In this document: positions 13,136 through 23,714 of the stretch, piece by piece
How the letters are laid out: every line of letters begins with the position of its first letter
Numbering within the stretch: position 1 is the stretch's first letter
Origin: Symsagittifera roscoffensis
Lineage: Eukaryota; Xenacoelomorpha; Acoela; Convolutidae
Direction of reading: 5' to 3'
Assembly: GCF_963678635.1 (NCBI RefSeq)
Contig: NC_087067.1
Location: 6,672,647 to 6,736,646, forward strand
Length of the DNA stretch: 64,000 nt
Notes under the pieces: model-generated
The model's database searches: none
Seen by the model: only the letters and a program-made list of their open reading frames with translations
Told to the model about the DNA's origin: nothing
Program-made: the position numbers and the translations under genes

Positions 13136-13387
13136 AGAAAAAAGACTCAATTCAATTTGTACTGATTTCTCAACCGAATTAATAAGCCGCCTACGCTTTG
13201 ATATGACGAGAAATAATACTTTTCTAGCGAATTAATTCATCCTATTTGGCCAAAAATAAAACCCCTATAACATCGCAAAAAATACTCACAGGAAAAAATG
13301 AAATAAAAAGTGAGGTCATAACCTAAAGAGTTTCCAGATAAACTTACAAGTCCTCGTTAATTAGCTTAAAAATCTAACTTGTTAAAA

Positions 13388-13830
13388 AAGAAACAAAACT
13401 GCTCGTATCAAGGCAAGCCTTGGATGTTCCGACTGCGTTTTATGGATTATGGAGCAGTGTTTGCTCCTAGAAAAAGACGAATTTTTCTATCAAAAATGAA
13501 CAAAAAAAGTTTTGTGATCTTTTCTAGATCATCCCCCACACGCCATATTAAGTACCTAGTGATCGATTTCACTCCTGGAAACGTAGCAATTACGACAAAT
13601 AGTCCGCTTCAACCAATTTGACACGATTTTTTAAATCGATTAAATCTCCGCTCACGCATTAATAACGCAAAATATATCGCGCGTTAATTTTCCCAAAGTG
13701 GCATTTTGGCAATGTTTAAACCCTTCCAACTTTATAAAAAATGATCACAGGTAGAATATATATATTTTTATAAATTTTAGCTCAAAATTGCAATAACTTT
13801 TGGCTGATACAATGACCGATGAAATTGCTT
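13388..13830 (-). repeat. F2 family copy
   Basis: Clear F2 copy. It has the ACTGCTCGTATCAAGGCAAG end, then ATGTTCCGACTGC and TTATGGAGCAG. CCCACACGCCATAT, TAAATCTCCGCT, ATATCGCGCGTTAATT and AATGATCACAGG follow in the same order as at 45.0 kb. The far end hairpin is lost. Confidence 0.65.
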
Positions 13831-15147
13831 TGTTTTTCGAAAAACAAAAGATAAGATGTACGAACAAAGAACTCGAGGCTTTTTTCAGAAAATGAATTTT
13901 AAAAAAGATTTTTAACTGCCTCAAACATTTTCAATAGCAGTGATTTGTGGAAGTTGAAAACAAAAAAACGCTAATGAAGGCTCCATCTAATTGTCTCCCG
14001 TTAACAAAAATAACTATAAACCGGTCAAGAAGTCACCGATATCTATTTTTTAGTTGCAATCAGAGGGTATTTGTATTCATGGCAGATATGGGCGCATTTG
14101 TGAGCAGTCGTTTACATGAAATGCGTAACCATCAATGCACGCATTACTAATAGGTGCGAGAAATCAAATGCAAGAAATCTCGCAATCAGATTGATGCAAG
14201 AAATATCTTCTTTTTTTTCGGTTTTCGCTGGTCTAGAAAAATTGGTTTAAGCCTCAGACTTTTGACTTTTTATCTTTTTTGGGTGCATTGCGGTAAAATG
14301 ACTATTTTCTACACTTTTCTGAAACACTTTTTGAGTTCAAGTTTTGCTTTTTTGTTACAAAAAATCAACCATTTTGAGCAATGTGTTGTTTTTATTAGCA
14401 GATGTGAGCCAATAAGTTGAATGTTTTGAGAAGTCGTTATTTTTAGTATTCATTATAACACAGAAAAATTTAACCAGACTGCTCCTCAAACAGACATTAC
14501 CAACGGGTAAACAGGATTTGAGCGGTAATCCACTTAGTAATCTCTATCTTGACTGCACAAGCTCTCTGCTGACTTGTCGTTTATTTTCAGGAGAAAAAAA
14601 AACAACATAATAAATAACACCAGCAGATTTTTTACCTGATCTTTTTTTAATTCTCGAAAATTTTAATGAAATTAAAATCAACGTCGGCCGATCTGCGTTG
14701 ATTCGCTGATGATAAATAAAAACAAAATAGTGTGGGAGATTTGATATAATTTCAGAAAAAAAAATCTGCAAGAAATCTCTAAAACAAAATATTGACGAAA
14801 AGTTCTAAATTTATGTCGATATAGAAAAGAAAATTGAAAAAACTCAAACTATATTACAGAACTGTAGGAATAAACAAAGTTGAAGAACCGTTAGCGAGAG
14901 TTGAGCAGTCACTGAAAACTTTCATTGTAATTTCAAATTCCAATTAGATATGAAGTTCGAGTGAGTAGAATTATTAACTACTCTCAAAAATTTTACATAT
15001 CTTTTGTGATAGACGAAAAAAAGCTAAATTTTCAGCTATTAGTTTTACGAGTACTCAATTTACCATATGCAGGATACCAATTAATGGGAAATTGTTCAAA
15101 TGCTCGCTATGAATATGAAACATACTCAAACATACTATGACACTATA
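13831..15147. other. AT-rich non-coding stretch
   Basis: No gene or named repeat recognised. Short open frames (13947-14150, 14154-14420, 14544-14771 on -) are F/K/N-rich and show no motif. Confidence 0.45.
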
Positions 15148-15330
15148 CAGCAGCGGATTTAGGGGGGGGGGGGGGGGGGGGTGCCTCTTTCATCAGGGAC
15201 TCGACAAAAATTTTTCGGAGAAGGCGGCGCTGAGCATTTTGTCAAAACAGGGTCTTTAAAGTGTACTGGCTGGAATTTTTTTTTTGAAAATCTAGTTCCA
15301 CCCTCTGAAATCAAGTAACATAATGGCCAT
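15148..15330. repeat. F1 relic with long poly-G run
   Basis: CAGCAGCGGATTTAGG leads directly into an uninterrupted G run of about 18 (15163-15181). After that come CATCAGGGACTCGAC and GGCGGCGC fragments like the beta half of F1. No matching right end found. Confidence 0.45.
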
Positions 15331-15589
15331 AGCCAGGCAAATTTTCTGAGAAATACCCAGCCAAATCGAATCAATTCAAAACAACTTCAAAAGACCAGGA
15401 GATTCCGAAACTAGCAGCCGCTGCAGTATTAACTCACGTCTACGCTCAAGATTATAGACAGTATTTCCACGAGAACAGAGCTAAATTTACATAAAAGTTG
15501 TAAAAACCAACGTTTTTCACAGAGTTGACTACTTTATAATTTGAAACCTTAAAGTGTTGGACTCTCTCTATTTTAAAAAACAAAAAACA
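15331..15589. other. Non-coding flank of the tandem duplication
   Basis: AT-rich unique-looking sequence without features I can name. Confidence 0.4.
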
Positions 15590-15949
15590 CATGCGAGATG
15601 ACCATGTATGAGTAAAACATTAAATTCACCAAAACTTGTATGTGTCGCAAAACTTTTTTGACAGGATTCTGTGAATTATTTTCAACATCAAAACAATCAA
15701 CTCTTAGATGCCCAAATCAAACAGTGTAACGAACACCTGATCAAATGAATCCACACGCAAGAAAAAACGAACCTCGGACAGAATCACTTGAATTAAAAAA
15801 CACGACCGATAGCATGTCTACACACAACACAAGTGAATTACTTTCATCTTACAAAAAAAGACAGCTAAAAATGTACTAAGCCTGCACGAGATTTTTCCAA
15901 GGTAACACATACCTAAGTCTTCACAGACGAAAAAAAAATCAAGTACAGG

Positions 15950-16305
15950 CAGAAGCGGATCTAGGATTTTCTCGAGGGGGGGAGGGGAGGGATGGATTTT
16001 CAAAAAAATTTCGAAAGCACTAAAAGACGCTGTTTTGACCGAATTGTCTGCGCCGCAGGCAGGTTTTTGAACAAACAGGTTAAAAAAAGCCAGTTTTGGA
16101 CACTTTTTGGAAAATTCTGAATAAAAAAAGGGTTTTTTTTTTTGGCGCGCACTCCCCCTCAAAGTTAGTATATATTGGCGCGAAAAGCGCCTTCAGAAAA
16201 TTTTACAAAAAATGGATTTCCCAAAAAGTACCAGAGGGGGGACCCTTTGAGTAGGCAGGGGTCGAATCCCTGAGGGAAGGCGTCCGCCCTTTAAATCCGC
16301 CTCTG
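15950..16305 (+). mobile_element. F1 hAT-like MITE, complete, in duplication unit A
   Basis: Starts CAGAAGCGGATCTAGG and ends ATCCGCCTCTG. The flanking octamers are AGTACAGG (15942-15949) and AGAACAGG (16306-16313), matching at 7 of 8 positions. Eight-base target duplications and CAG...CTG ends fit the hAT superfamily. No transposase, so non-autonomous. Confidence 0.75.
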
Positions 16306-17119
16306 AGAACAGGTATTCGAACAACAATTTTTTCATTTTTTTAAGCTTGCAAAAAGATAATCATCCGATTTGTCAAAAAAAAACAACTCCGAGCTTTCCG
16401 AGCCTCCTTTTTGCTTTGGTACTCAAGGTTTTGGCAATGATTATTCGCAAACCCCAGGCCTTGTTACTTGTGAGATCATCAGGGGCGGATCCCCCCTTAC
16501 CTCGGGGAATCGACCCACTGCCGACCCAAAGGGTTCGCCCTTTGTACTATTTTGAGATATCCATATTTAGTGACGGACCCTGAAAATTTTCTAAAGGAGC
16601 CTTTCGGTGCATATATATACTAATTTTGAGGGGGGAGCGCGCGCCAAAAAACGCAATTTTTTGGCAAAATTTTCCCAAAAGTGCCTAAAAACGCCTTTTT
16701 TGGCCTGTTTTCAAAGTTTTGCCTGCGGCGCACAAAATTTTGCCAAAAAAACGTCGACATGCGAGATGACCATGAATGAGTAAAACATTAAATTCACCAA
16801 AACTTGTATGTGTCGCAAAACTTTTTTTTGTCATGATTCTGTGAATTATTTTCAACATCAAAACAATCAACTCTTAGATGCACAAATCAAACAGTGTAAC
16901 GAACACCTGATCAAATGAATCCACACGCATGAAAAAACGAACCTTGGACAGAATCACTTGAATTAAAAAACACAACCGATAGCATGTCTACACACAACAC
17001 AAGTGAATTACTTTCATCTTACAAAAAAAGATAGCAAAAACTGTACTAAGCCTGCACGAGACTTTTCCAAGGTAACACATACCTAACTCTTCACAAACGA
17101 AAAAAAAATCAAGTACAGG

Positions 17120-17486
17120 CAGAAGCGGATCTAAGATTTTCTCGAGGGGGGGGAGGGGAGGTATGGATTTCAAAAAAATTTCTAAAAGCACTAAAAGACG
17201 CTGTTTTGACCAAATTGTCTGCGCCGCAGGCAGCTTTTTGAACAAACAGGTCAAAAAAAGCCAGTTTTGGGCTATTTTTGGAAAATTCTGAAAAAAATGG
17301 GTTTTTTTTTTGGCGCGCACTCCCCCTCAAATTTATTATATATTGGCGCGAAACGCGCCTTTAGAAAATTTTAGTGTCGTTCAGCCAAAAATGGATTTCC
17401 TAAAAAGTAACAGAGGGGGGACCCTTTGGGTAGGCAGGGGGTCGAATCCCTGAGGGAAGGCGTTCGCCGCCCTAAATCCGCCTCTG
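17120..17486 (+). mobile_element. F1 hAT-like MITE, complete, in duplication unit B
   Basis: Same element as 15950-16305, carried by the tandem duplication. Here both flanking octamers are AGTACAGG (17112-17119 and 17487-17494), an exact 8-bp target duplication. It ends CAGAAGCGGATCTAAG and CGCCTCTG and encodes no protein. Confidence 0.85.
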
Positions 17487-17658
17487 AGTACAGGTATTCG
17501 CACAACAATTTTTCCATTTTTTACGCTTGCAAAAAGATAATCATCCTATTTGTCAAAAAAAACAACTCCGAGCTTTCCGAGCCTCCTTTTTGCTTTGGTA
17601 CTCAAAGTTTTGGCGATGATTATTCGCAAACCCCAGGCCTTGTTACTTGTGAGATCAT

Positions 17659-17993
17659 CAGGGGCGGATCCCCCCTTACCTCGGGGAATCGACCCACTGC
17701 CGACCCAAAGGGTTCGCCCTTTAAACTATTTTGAGATATCCATATTTGGTGACGGACCCTAAAAATTTTCTTAAGGCGACTTTCGGTGTCAATATATACT
17801 AATTTTGAGGGGGGAGCGCGCGCCAAAAAATGCAATTTTTTTGGCAAAATTTTCCCAAAAGTGCCTAAAAACGCCTTTTTTGGCCTGTTTTCAAAGTCTT
17901 GCCTGCGGCGCACAAAATTTTGCAAAAAACCGTCGACAAAATTTTGATTTTTTTTTTGAAACCCGCCTCGAGAAAATCCCAGATTCGCCTCTG
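17659..17993 (-). mobile_element. F1 hAT-like MITE, complete, opposite orientation
   Basis: Beta end CAGGGGCGGATCCCCCC at the left, alpha end CTCGAGAAAATCCCAGATTC followed by GCCTCTG at the right. Flanks are GAGATCAT at 17651-17658 and GAGATCAT at 17994-18001, an exact 8-bp duplication. The left half is repeated in unit A (from about 16485) but truncated there by the duplication joint. Confidence 0.88.
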
Positions 17994-18001
17994 GAGATCA
18001 T

Positions 18002-18598
18002 CTACACATTTTATAAATGAGAAATCTGTTTTTTTTATCTTAATCTACTAAATTTAAACTAATATAACTGATTTTCTCGCAGTATTTATTCAAGCTTTTT
18101 TGCAAATAGCACCAAACTGCAAAGTTAAAAGTATAACCCAATTCCTGGTGAGACTTATTGACACTGTTTTAAAGACACATCAATTGACTGGAAAAATGCT
18201 CGTATAAATCAGCCAGTGAAGCTGCTAATCGGCGTCCGTTGACTCTATCAATCAGCAGTTATTAACAAATTTAAGCTTCTCTGCTTAAGAAACCAATCAT
18301 GTAAGGTTTTCTAGACTTCTAAGTACTAAAAATCAATTCTAAATTTTCAAATCATCAATTCGCTGAATACGTAGCACCCGATTGCCAAATATTCGTATTC
18401 GTTCGTATTCAGACTTAATCAGCGAATATGAAAACTTTCTTGAAGCGGAATGGGAAAGTAGAAGAGAACTATCACTTAACCATTGCCTCAAACATCTAGT
18501 TTTTATAACTGTCAAACAATGTTTGCAGGTACACCGACTTGTTCTCACAATTTATGCTTTTAAAGTATAATCTGAGAGTCGCTAAAAAGATAGATTAA
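18002..18598. other. Non-coding spacer
   Basis: AT-rich. A CGTATTCGTTCGTATTC direct repeat near 18390 is the only local pattern. Nothing coding recognised. Confidence 0.4.
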
Positions 18599-18952
18599 AG
18601 CCACGTATACACTTTATGTATATACGCTGCATTCTATATTTCAGTTATTGCTGTGGCGTCAAGGTCGTCCAACAGTTGTGCTAAGCTATCTCACAAACAA
18701 ACCCTATGGGCTATAAAAAAATCATCCGTGTGCATATCGGATTATGAATCAGACCTAACCTTCTTGTTACATTAGTTCTAACAAACTTTATTCATTGATT
18801 ATATCATCATTGTTCTATGGTCATAATGTTAATTAATCTGTTCCTATTCACTACATTCCTGATACATCTAATCGATGTACAATACCTAATTATATAAACT
18901 AACAATTCGTTTTTTACCGAGTTTTATCAGCCTTTGCATTCGGTAAAGGTCT
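18599..18952 (+). repeat. Left (5') LTR of element C
   Basis: Aligns with 20156-20500. Shared blocks are TATGTATATACGCTGC, GAATCAGACCTAAC, ACTACATTCCTGATACATCT and TTTTACCGAGTTTTATCAG. It begins AGCCACG where the right copy has TGCCACG, and ends GGTCT directly against the primer site. Confidence 0.8.
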
Positions 18953-18983
18953 TGGCGCAGTCGGCAGTATTCGAACCTGCGCG
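18953..18983 (+). promoter_or_regulatory. Primer-binding site complementary to tRNA-Ser
   Basis: The sequence starts TGGCGCAGTCGGCAG and continues through TTCGAACCTGCGCG. Its reverse complement reads as the CCA end, discriminator G, acceptor 3' strand and entire T arm of a eukaryotic tRNA-Ser, with one visible mismatch in the T stem. Normal LTR-element primer sites cover about 18 bases, while this match runs about 31. It is not a tRNA gene, because there is no 5' half. Confidence 0.75.
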
Positions 18984-20155
18984 TGAACATCACATCGGAT
19001 ATCGCGGACACGACACTGGAAAAGTTTTTTGCAAAAATCATAAAGATTTAAAACGAAACCTTAACAATCGTGAAGTTATAGCTAAAAGGGCCGCAGCACC
19101 CAGACAGGGAGTTTGGGAAGAACAGAGCTCACTTCCAAAGAAACTGCGCCAAAAGACTCAGCTTCGTTGCAGTTCCTGAAGTGTAATATCGTGCCAGCTC
19201 CATACAGACGAACAGCGGAACCCCCGTGGTTTTCCTGTCAGACTCCGACATTTCAGACGCAGTTAAGCAAGCGAATTCTCCAAAGTGGTCCTGCAGAAAT
19301 TTGTCATCTACAAGCCGAGCAGTGAGGGTCAGTTCAGCTCCTCCTCAATCACTCATTGCAAAAGATGACGCCAAACGACTTCGACACTGTTGTACTCACC
19401 AATGCTTCTGGAATTGCTCGTGCTGGGGCTTAAAGTGTCGCAAAGCTCAGTCGCCACTCTGCCAGCGACCGACCCATCAGGAACGAAAACTCCGTCACTC
19501 AGGTCCCGATACACAATCATGGGGGCACCACTTACACCAGCGTCCACTCCTGTTTCAGCACCAGTCGCTCCCAGAGAGAAGGCAACTACTTCATCGGCTA
19601 ACTAGTCTTGAGTCGAGCCCAAGCAACCAGATGTCACTATTGACAAGGAAATGCAGACATCCTCCTCCTCTAGGGCCAGGAGGTCACGCAGGCACACGAA
19701 GGCTCCGGCCAGATATGGAAGCCCAGTTCGCCACTCCGTTAAGGAGGTGGAAGAAAATGTCACCACTTCACCAGTACCCGCCTCAGATACTGCCTCCTGA
19801 CCAATTTCCCCGAAGCTCCGATTCATTCGGAGCAACATCAAAAGTCTGCCACAGCAAGGTTCGCCGCCAAAAAAGCAGTATCCGAAGGGCATCGTGTTCA
19901 AAGAATAAATCAATTAGTGCAAGCCATCAAAACTTTCCTGCTTTCAAACTTCAAACACAAACTTTCCAGTACCTTAAAACGTTTCTTGAGTATTTTATTT
20001 AGTCCATATAATGTCGTCATTCTATACTCATCTTCACCCAGGTGGTCAGAGGTCAGCTTTTTTGTTGTTGTTAATCTCAAACGTGCCTTTTGTTGTTATT
20101 ATTTTCAAAGTCTTTTCATTTTAAAAGATTTTTTCTCGTACCACCGGGTATGTCA
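18984..20155 (+). pseudogene. GC-rich interior of element C, possible Gag remnant
   Basis: The longest frame (19226-20002, 258 codons) is rich in S, P, R, H and Q and has no recognisable domain. Overlapping frames of similar character lie at 19113-19325 and 19390-19605. A degenerate Gag-type reading frame broken by frameshifts is plausible from position, but no zinc knuckle or capsid motif is visible. Treated as non-functional. Confidence 0.35.
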
Positions 20156-20500
20156 TGCCACGTAACCACTATATGTATATACGCTGCGTTCTATACTGCA
20201 GTTAGTGCAGTAGCGTCAAGGTTGCCCACCAGTTGGGCTGAGATATCTGATATACGGTGCTATATAAAATCATCTGTCTGCATATCGGCTTACGAATCAG
20301 ACCTAACTCTTTTGTTACATAAGTTCTAACAAACGTTATCCGTTGATTATGTCATCAATACTCTATGACCATAAAATTAATTCATCTGTTCCTATTTACT
20401 ACATTCCTGATACATCTACTCGATGTACAATGCCTAATTATAATAATTAGCATTTCGTATTTTACCGAGTTTTATCAGTTTTTGAGTTCGGTAAATGTCA
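20156..20500 (+). repeat. Right (3') LTR of element C
   Basis: Begins TGCCACGTAACC and ends GGTAAATGTCA, so it has the TG...CA boundaries. It matches the left LTR across its whole length with moderate divergence. No strong polypurine tract precedes it. Confidence 0.8.
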
Positions 20501-21261
20501 AGTCGAAAACAAATGGTTTGGCGTACAGATAGTGTATCGGAACACAACATAATATTTGCGATAGTAACTTAATGAAATAATTGGCAAGGACCGATTTCAT
20601 TTTTTAAACTGAATTGTACGTTTCTAAAAAACTTCTGAAAACAAAAGTTACGTGAAAAAGTGTTCTTAAAAAAGCGTTTCTTGAAAAACAGCTGTTCGTT
20701 AAAAACCTTCTTACTTGAAAGTTTGCCCTGAAAACCCAAAATTTGTTTGCTCAAAATCTATTTCTTGTAGCTTTTTCCAATGCCAAACACTCACATTAAA
20801 ACAAAAGTCATCATAACATCGGCGTTCTTGAGTTTTTTTATCGTAAAACGAGCAAAAAATGTGTCGTGATTAAGAATTATATTCTCGATTATCAATTTTA
20901 TCTTGGAGCACTTGTTTTTTTTGATAGCTTCATCCCACTTCAGTCTAATTATTCATCCCAATTCCAAGTTTTGTATATAAAAGATTCTGTTAAATGATAA
21001 AAATAAACTTTACGTGATTGGCAACATTCCTCCTGCAAATAAAACTTTTTAAAATCAAAACCACTCTCATAGGACCAAAACTGTGGACTTTCCTTTTTAG
21101 TTGTTTTTCGTTGTTTAAAAAAATTAACTTCAGATTGAGATTAAAAATTTTCACATTGCTTCAAAAATAATTTAGCATTGTGTGTTTTTAATAAAATATT
21201 CTTGTCACTTAAATTTGTTGTTGAAGCAAATCTGTCCAGGATAAATATTTTAAATTTTAAG
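20501..21261. other. AT-rich non-coding stretch
   Basis: Nothing recognised. The K/F-rich frame on the - strand at 20569-20754 is low complexity. Confidence 0.4.
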
Positions 21262-22045
21262 GTCGATCAGCCAAAAATGGTTGTCTTCAAAGGGTATTAA
21301 AGTGGGGACCCTTTGGGTGGGCTGGGGGTCGAATCCCTGAGGGGGGGGGGGGGGCGTGCGCCTCCTCCCTTCCCCTAAACCCTCCCCTGTATTCTGTATT
21401 AACATCAGACTTTTCTGATTTTTAACTCTTTCGAAGAAATTGTGCGATCAATTTGTCTGCCATATTTACATCAAACAAACCCTTTGAAAAGTTTCATGGA
21501 TAAAATTGGATAATATCTGTTTTGATTATTCATTTTAGTTTTCGTGGTTAATCTACGCCATTATTTTCTACCCAGTTGTGATTGAAAAGAAAATCACGCC
21601 TCCGAACAAAAAATGATATTCATTTCAACATAATCTCGAAGTATATTTCTATCTATCATATAAAAAGTCAGGATTTCCATTTATCACATGAAACATTTAA
21701 AAACTTGCGTTTTAAGAAGTGAATAGAAATCGATTAATCACAAAGAAAAGTATATTTTTTATGACTACCATTATCACACCTGGGCGGACTAAATACTCCA
21801 GGATCAAATCCCCGTGTTTTAAAACGCGTGTCAAAAAACGCGAATTTTTAATCAAAGCATTCAAAAACTGCCCTTAAATGACTTTTTTCTAAATAAAAAT
21901 TTACCTGCAGAAGCAAACTTTCAGTCCGTCAAAGTTTTCTGGTCTTTTGTGTCGTTTTAAGAAAATTCTAAAGTCAATTTGGATTTTAAAAAAAAGAACA
22001 ATCCAAGATCGCCACAACACGAGAAAATCCTAGATCATCCCCTGG
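21262..22045. repeat. Broken F1 MITE pair
   Basis: 21262-21391 holds the F1 beta half (GGTCGATCAGCCAAAAATGG, GGGGACCCTTTGGGTGGGC, GGGGTCGAATCCCTGAGG, a long G run, then CCCTAAACCCTCCCCTG). 21780-22045 is an alpha-ended relic closing with GAGAAAATCCTAGATCATCC and CCTGG. The two are separated by unrelated sequence, and no target duplication was found. Confidence 0.5.
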
Positions 22046-23411
22046 TTTACTTATTCTTCTACACCGCCTAAAAAATTGTTGCTCTTCATTATTTTACGAG
22101 CGAGATTTTTATTCGCTAAACACCATAGAAAAAGAAGTTATTTTTTATTTGTTGCAAATTACAAATTTTCTAAATAAAATTTGCTCTTAAATCAACCAAT
22201 AAGAAATTAAAGATGCATTTTCGTCACAATAGTTGCCAATTTTTTTTCATTTTTTTTCAAATTTAACCACGAATTTCTCAATCGAATTGTTTCAGGCTCA
22301 GAATCAAACGGAAACAAAAATATCCATCTCGGCAAGTTCACGACAGCAATTTGAAATTTAAGCTTCTATCTTGCATAGAAATTGGTGACAATTTTAAGCA
22401 TCAACCCTTCTCGATTTCCTCTCATATCTCGGAAGTTTACTCGCCGTATAGGCAATTGACATTTATTTTTAAGTCCAGAATTTGTTCAAGTTTCTCTAAT
22501 CTTTGAATAGGTTCTAAATTCCAATGGTCATTTACAGATTAACTCTCAGATTGAAGTTCACGTTGTTTTTAGCCTGACCGAAATGAAAAAGAATTAGCCT
22601 ATTATTCATCTTCCACGAAGTCCTCTGCTAAGCTGACGGATTTTAAATTAGCGAAAAAACTTCAATTCAGAACCTTAAAAGAGTCCGAACTAATTCAAAA
22701 TTGAGCTAATTCGAAATCCACGTTATGAAACTATACATTTTGTTTCAAATTGTGTCTCATTTTATATTTCTGATATTCAGTTTAGCTTGGATTTTCGAAC
22801 TCTTTTGTCAAAAAAAGCGGGGTAATTAAATTCAGTTTTGCTAATTATTTTTGTATTAATTTTTATATTTAAAATAGAGTTTTTAAAATTTGCCTGGTTT
22901 ATCTTTGAAAATGTTTTATTTCTGTTATTCCATATAAAATTCACCACTTTTCAATTCAAAGCTTATCCATCTGTTCAGTGTGTTTTATTTACCAATTTTG
23001 AGATTTCTTTTTGGTTCAACCTTCGGATTGAACACCTCACATTTTGCTAACTAATTAATAATTAACTCATCCTTCAGATTATTCATTTGTTTAAGAAATA
23101 GTAGCGAAGAACTGCATTCCATATTCTCTTTGCTTAAAACATCCCTTTAATTGCAAATTGATCAAAGAAAAACTATTTACTATAAAAAGTTTGTTAGTAT
23201 CAAGCAAACATACCGACTAAAACTCATCAATTTGTTGCAAATTTTGTTAAGTTCAAACAGCGAATTGCAAAAAAAAACAATTAAAATAATTTTGCTTCAT
23301 TACACAAGTTGGTCCGATTTATCAAACTTAAAATTTCAATCATTTTTTTTTATAAGAAATTTCATTATTTCCCTTAATTTCGACATTCTTTGTGTTTTAA
23401 CGTTCATAAAA
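22046..23411. other. 5' flank of the receptor gene
   Basis: AT-rich sequence upstream of the receptor start codon, with stops in all frames. It presumably contains the promoter and 5' untranslated exon sequence. I cannot place a TATA box or transcription start with confidence among the many A/T runs. Confidence 0.4.
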
Positions 23412-23714
23412 ATGACTAACGACAAGGCGGTTGAAGAGTCGACTGTTACGACCCCATTTGAAGTGGGAACTTCGAATCAAAGCCAGTATCCCGATTCCCT
23501 CTGGTCTCCCTACTCCTCGTTCTTTTCAATATCCATGGGACTCCTCCACTTGACAGCTTTCGTAGTCTCCTTCCTGGGAAATGTGTTGATTCTGTCGGTC
23601 AAGATATTTTCCAAGAGGGGCAGAGCCACTAGGAAAAGTAGCTTCCTATTGTTGAATTTGGTGATGAGCGATCTTCTGACGAGCATCTTCTGCCTTCTAC
23701 CAGCAACAGTTCAG
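23412..23714 (+). CDS. Receptor exon 1 (residues 1-101)
   Basis: The start is the first ATG of the frame (AAAATGA context). The frame stays open upstream to 23151 but without another ATG and with AT-rich, non-membrane composition. Encodes the extracellular N-terminus, TM1 (GNVLIL) and TM2 (LLNLVMSDLL). The donor is CAG then GTGATT, phase 0. The downstream codons VILTHFS before a stop are intronic read-through. Confidence 0.88.

Larger units (their letters stand above)
15590..17935. repeat. Tandem duplication, two units of about 1.17 kb
   Basis: Unit A (15590-16755) and unit B (16756 to about 17935) are near-identical head-to-tail copies. Both open with ATGCGAGATGACCAT and both run to CACAAAATTTTGC...CGTCGAC. 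Each unit contains a complete alpha-beta F1 element and the beta side of a second, oppositely oriented F1 element. Unit A's second element is cut at the joint (CGTCGAC followed by ATGCGAGATG), while unit B's copy continues intact to 17993. The duplication therefore came after both insertions. Confidence 0.85.
18599..20500 (+). mobile_element. Small LTR retrotransposon C (TRIM/LARD-like), + strand
   Basis: Two direct repeats of about 350 bp (18599-18952 and 20156-20500) flank 1.2 kb. Immediately after the left repeat comes a tRNA-complementary primer site starting TGGCGCAG, which fixes the orientation as +. The interior is visibly richer in G+C than its surroundings and has no protease, reverse transcriptase or integrase motif, so the element is non-autonomous or heavily deleted. 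No exact target duplication is seen at the outer edges, and the left LTR has lost its TG. The superfamily is undetermined. Confidence 0.75.

Noticed and set aside
18953-18983. tRNA-Ser gene on the - strand
   Set aside because: Only the 3' acceptor strand and T arm are present, ending in an encoded CCA complement directly against an LTR. This is a primer-binding site.
19226-20002. 258-codon open frame in element C as a host gene
   Set aside because: It lies between paired LTRs, overlaps other frames of similar length in the same GC-rich DNA, and has no recognisable domain. Kept only as a possible Gag remnant.
23151-23411. N-terminal extension of the receptor from 23151
   Set aside because: The frame is open but has no ATG before 23412, and the translation is low-complexity. 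Treated as 5' untranslated sequence.
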